Below, one piece after another: positions 5,803 to 5,874 of a DNA stretch of 5,874 nucleotides. The position numbers were made by a program, and so were the translations under genes. Source of the stretch: Ignavibacteria bacterium (GTDB taxonomy: Bacteria; Bacteroidota; Ignavibacteria; Tepidaquicellales; Tepidaquicellaceae); NCBI GenBank assembly GCA_018058125.1, contig JAGPCH010000117.1:1-5874 (forward strand), written 5' to 3'. The notes under the pieces are model-generated. The model was not told the DNA's origin. It searched no databases and was given only the letters and a program-made list of their open reading frames with translations. Position 1 is the first letter of the stretch, and each line of letters starts with the position of its first letter.

Positions 5803-5874
5803 TCACCTGAGTTCTTTTTTCAGATCAAAGAACCTGAGTAATTTTGCAGCTTCTTTATATTCTTCGCATACGAC
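5803..5874 (-). pseudogene. rsmI: RsmI-type methyltransferase, upstream portion ending in an in-frame TGA (partial at window edge)
   Basis: Reading leftward from the window edge in the same frame as the methyltransferase gives 23 residues, VVCEEYKEAAKLLRFFDLKK then ELR, followed by TGA (5805-5803) and directly by MNEHNE. In RsmI proteins a D/E-rich AEDTR-like stretch, a LL..F helix and then a few residues lead straight into the (D/E)HNE motif. The spacing here fits without a gap, the stop replacing one residue (Ala in E. coli RsmI). The two parts are thus one gene broken by a nonsense codon, a base-call error, or, less likely, a stop-start (TGA-ATG) reinitiation. The true start lies beyond 5874. 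Confidence 0.75.

Noticed and set aside
5803..5805. Alternative genetic code with TGA as a sense codon
   Set aside because: TGA serves as a normal stop for the sulfotransferase-like gene (995-997), tryptophan is encoded by TGG throughout, and no other recognisable gene contains an in-frame TGA apart from the frameshift product.

Overview
The window is AT-rich and holds one end-fragment and five main coding loci. The first gene ends in a type IX secretion (Por) C-terminal sorting domain, and no Shine-Dalgarno sequence is evident upstream of the main starts. Together these suggest the Bacteroidota/Chlorobiota/Ignavibacteriota group, with an Ignavibacteria-like environmental genome as my best guess. 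The taxonomic call is inference; no rRNA or other marker gene is present.

Layout, plus strand: (1) positions 2-103, the C-terminus of a secreted T9SS substrate. (2) 104-280, a spacer made largely of two short tandem-repeat arrays; the second, a 7-bp repeat, runs right up to the next start codon. (3) 281-997, a small sulfotransferase-like P-loop protein. (4) 998-1102, a spacer with an inverted repeat. (5) 1103-3135, a Kef/CPA2-type cation:proton antiporter with a C-terminal TrkA_C (RCK_C) domain, split by a -1 frameshift at about 1339. (6) 3178-4083, a fold-type IV PLP aminotransferase related to branched-chain aminotransferases, followed by an intrinsic terminator at 4153-4186. Minus strand, convergent with these: (7) a possible 25-residue membrane peptide at 4197-4274 (speculative); (8) a CorA-type Mg2+/divalent cation channel at 4311-5297; (9) an RsmI-type SAM-dependent methyltransferase (5281 to beyond the window end). 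The rsmI-like gene overlaps corA by 17 nt and carries an in-frame TGA at 5803-5805.

How the genes relate: the sulfotransferase-like protein and the class IV aminotransferase match, as I recall them, the N- and C-terminal halves of the plant 'branched-chain-amino-acid aminotransferase-like' fusion proteins. They are therefore candidates for one uncharacterised two-component enzyme system, here separated by the antiporter. corA and the rsmI-like gene are overlapping and probably co-transcribed. Two independent single-nucleotide lesions (antiporter frameshift, methyltransferase nonsense codon) within 5.9 kb suggest either consensus errors in a draft assembly or real gene decay.

The candidate for an undescribed system is the sulfotransferase-like/aminotransferase pair. 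The rest is ordinary housekeeping and transport, with some odd details.
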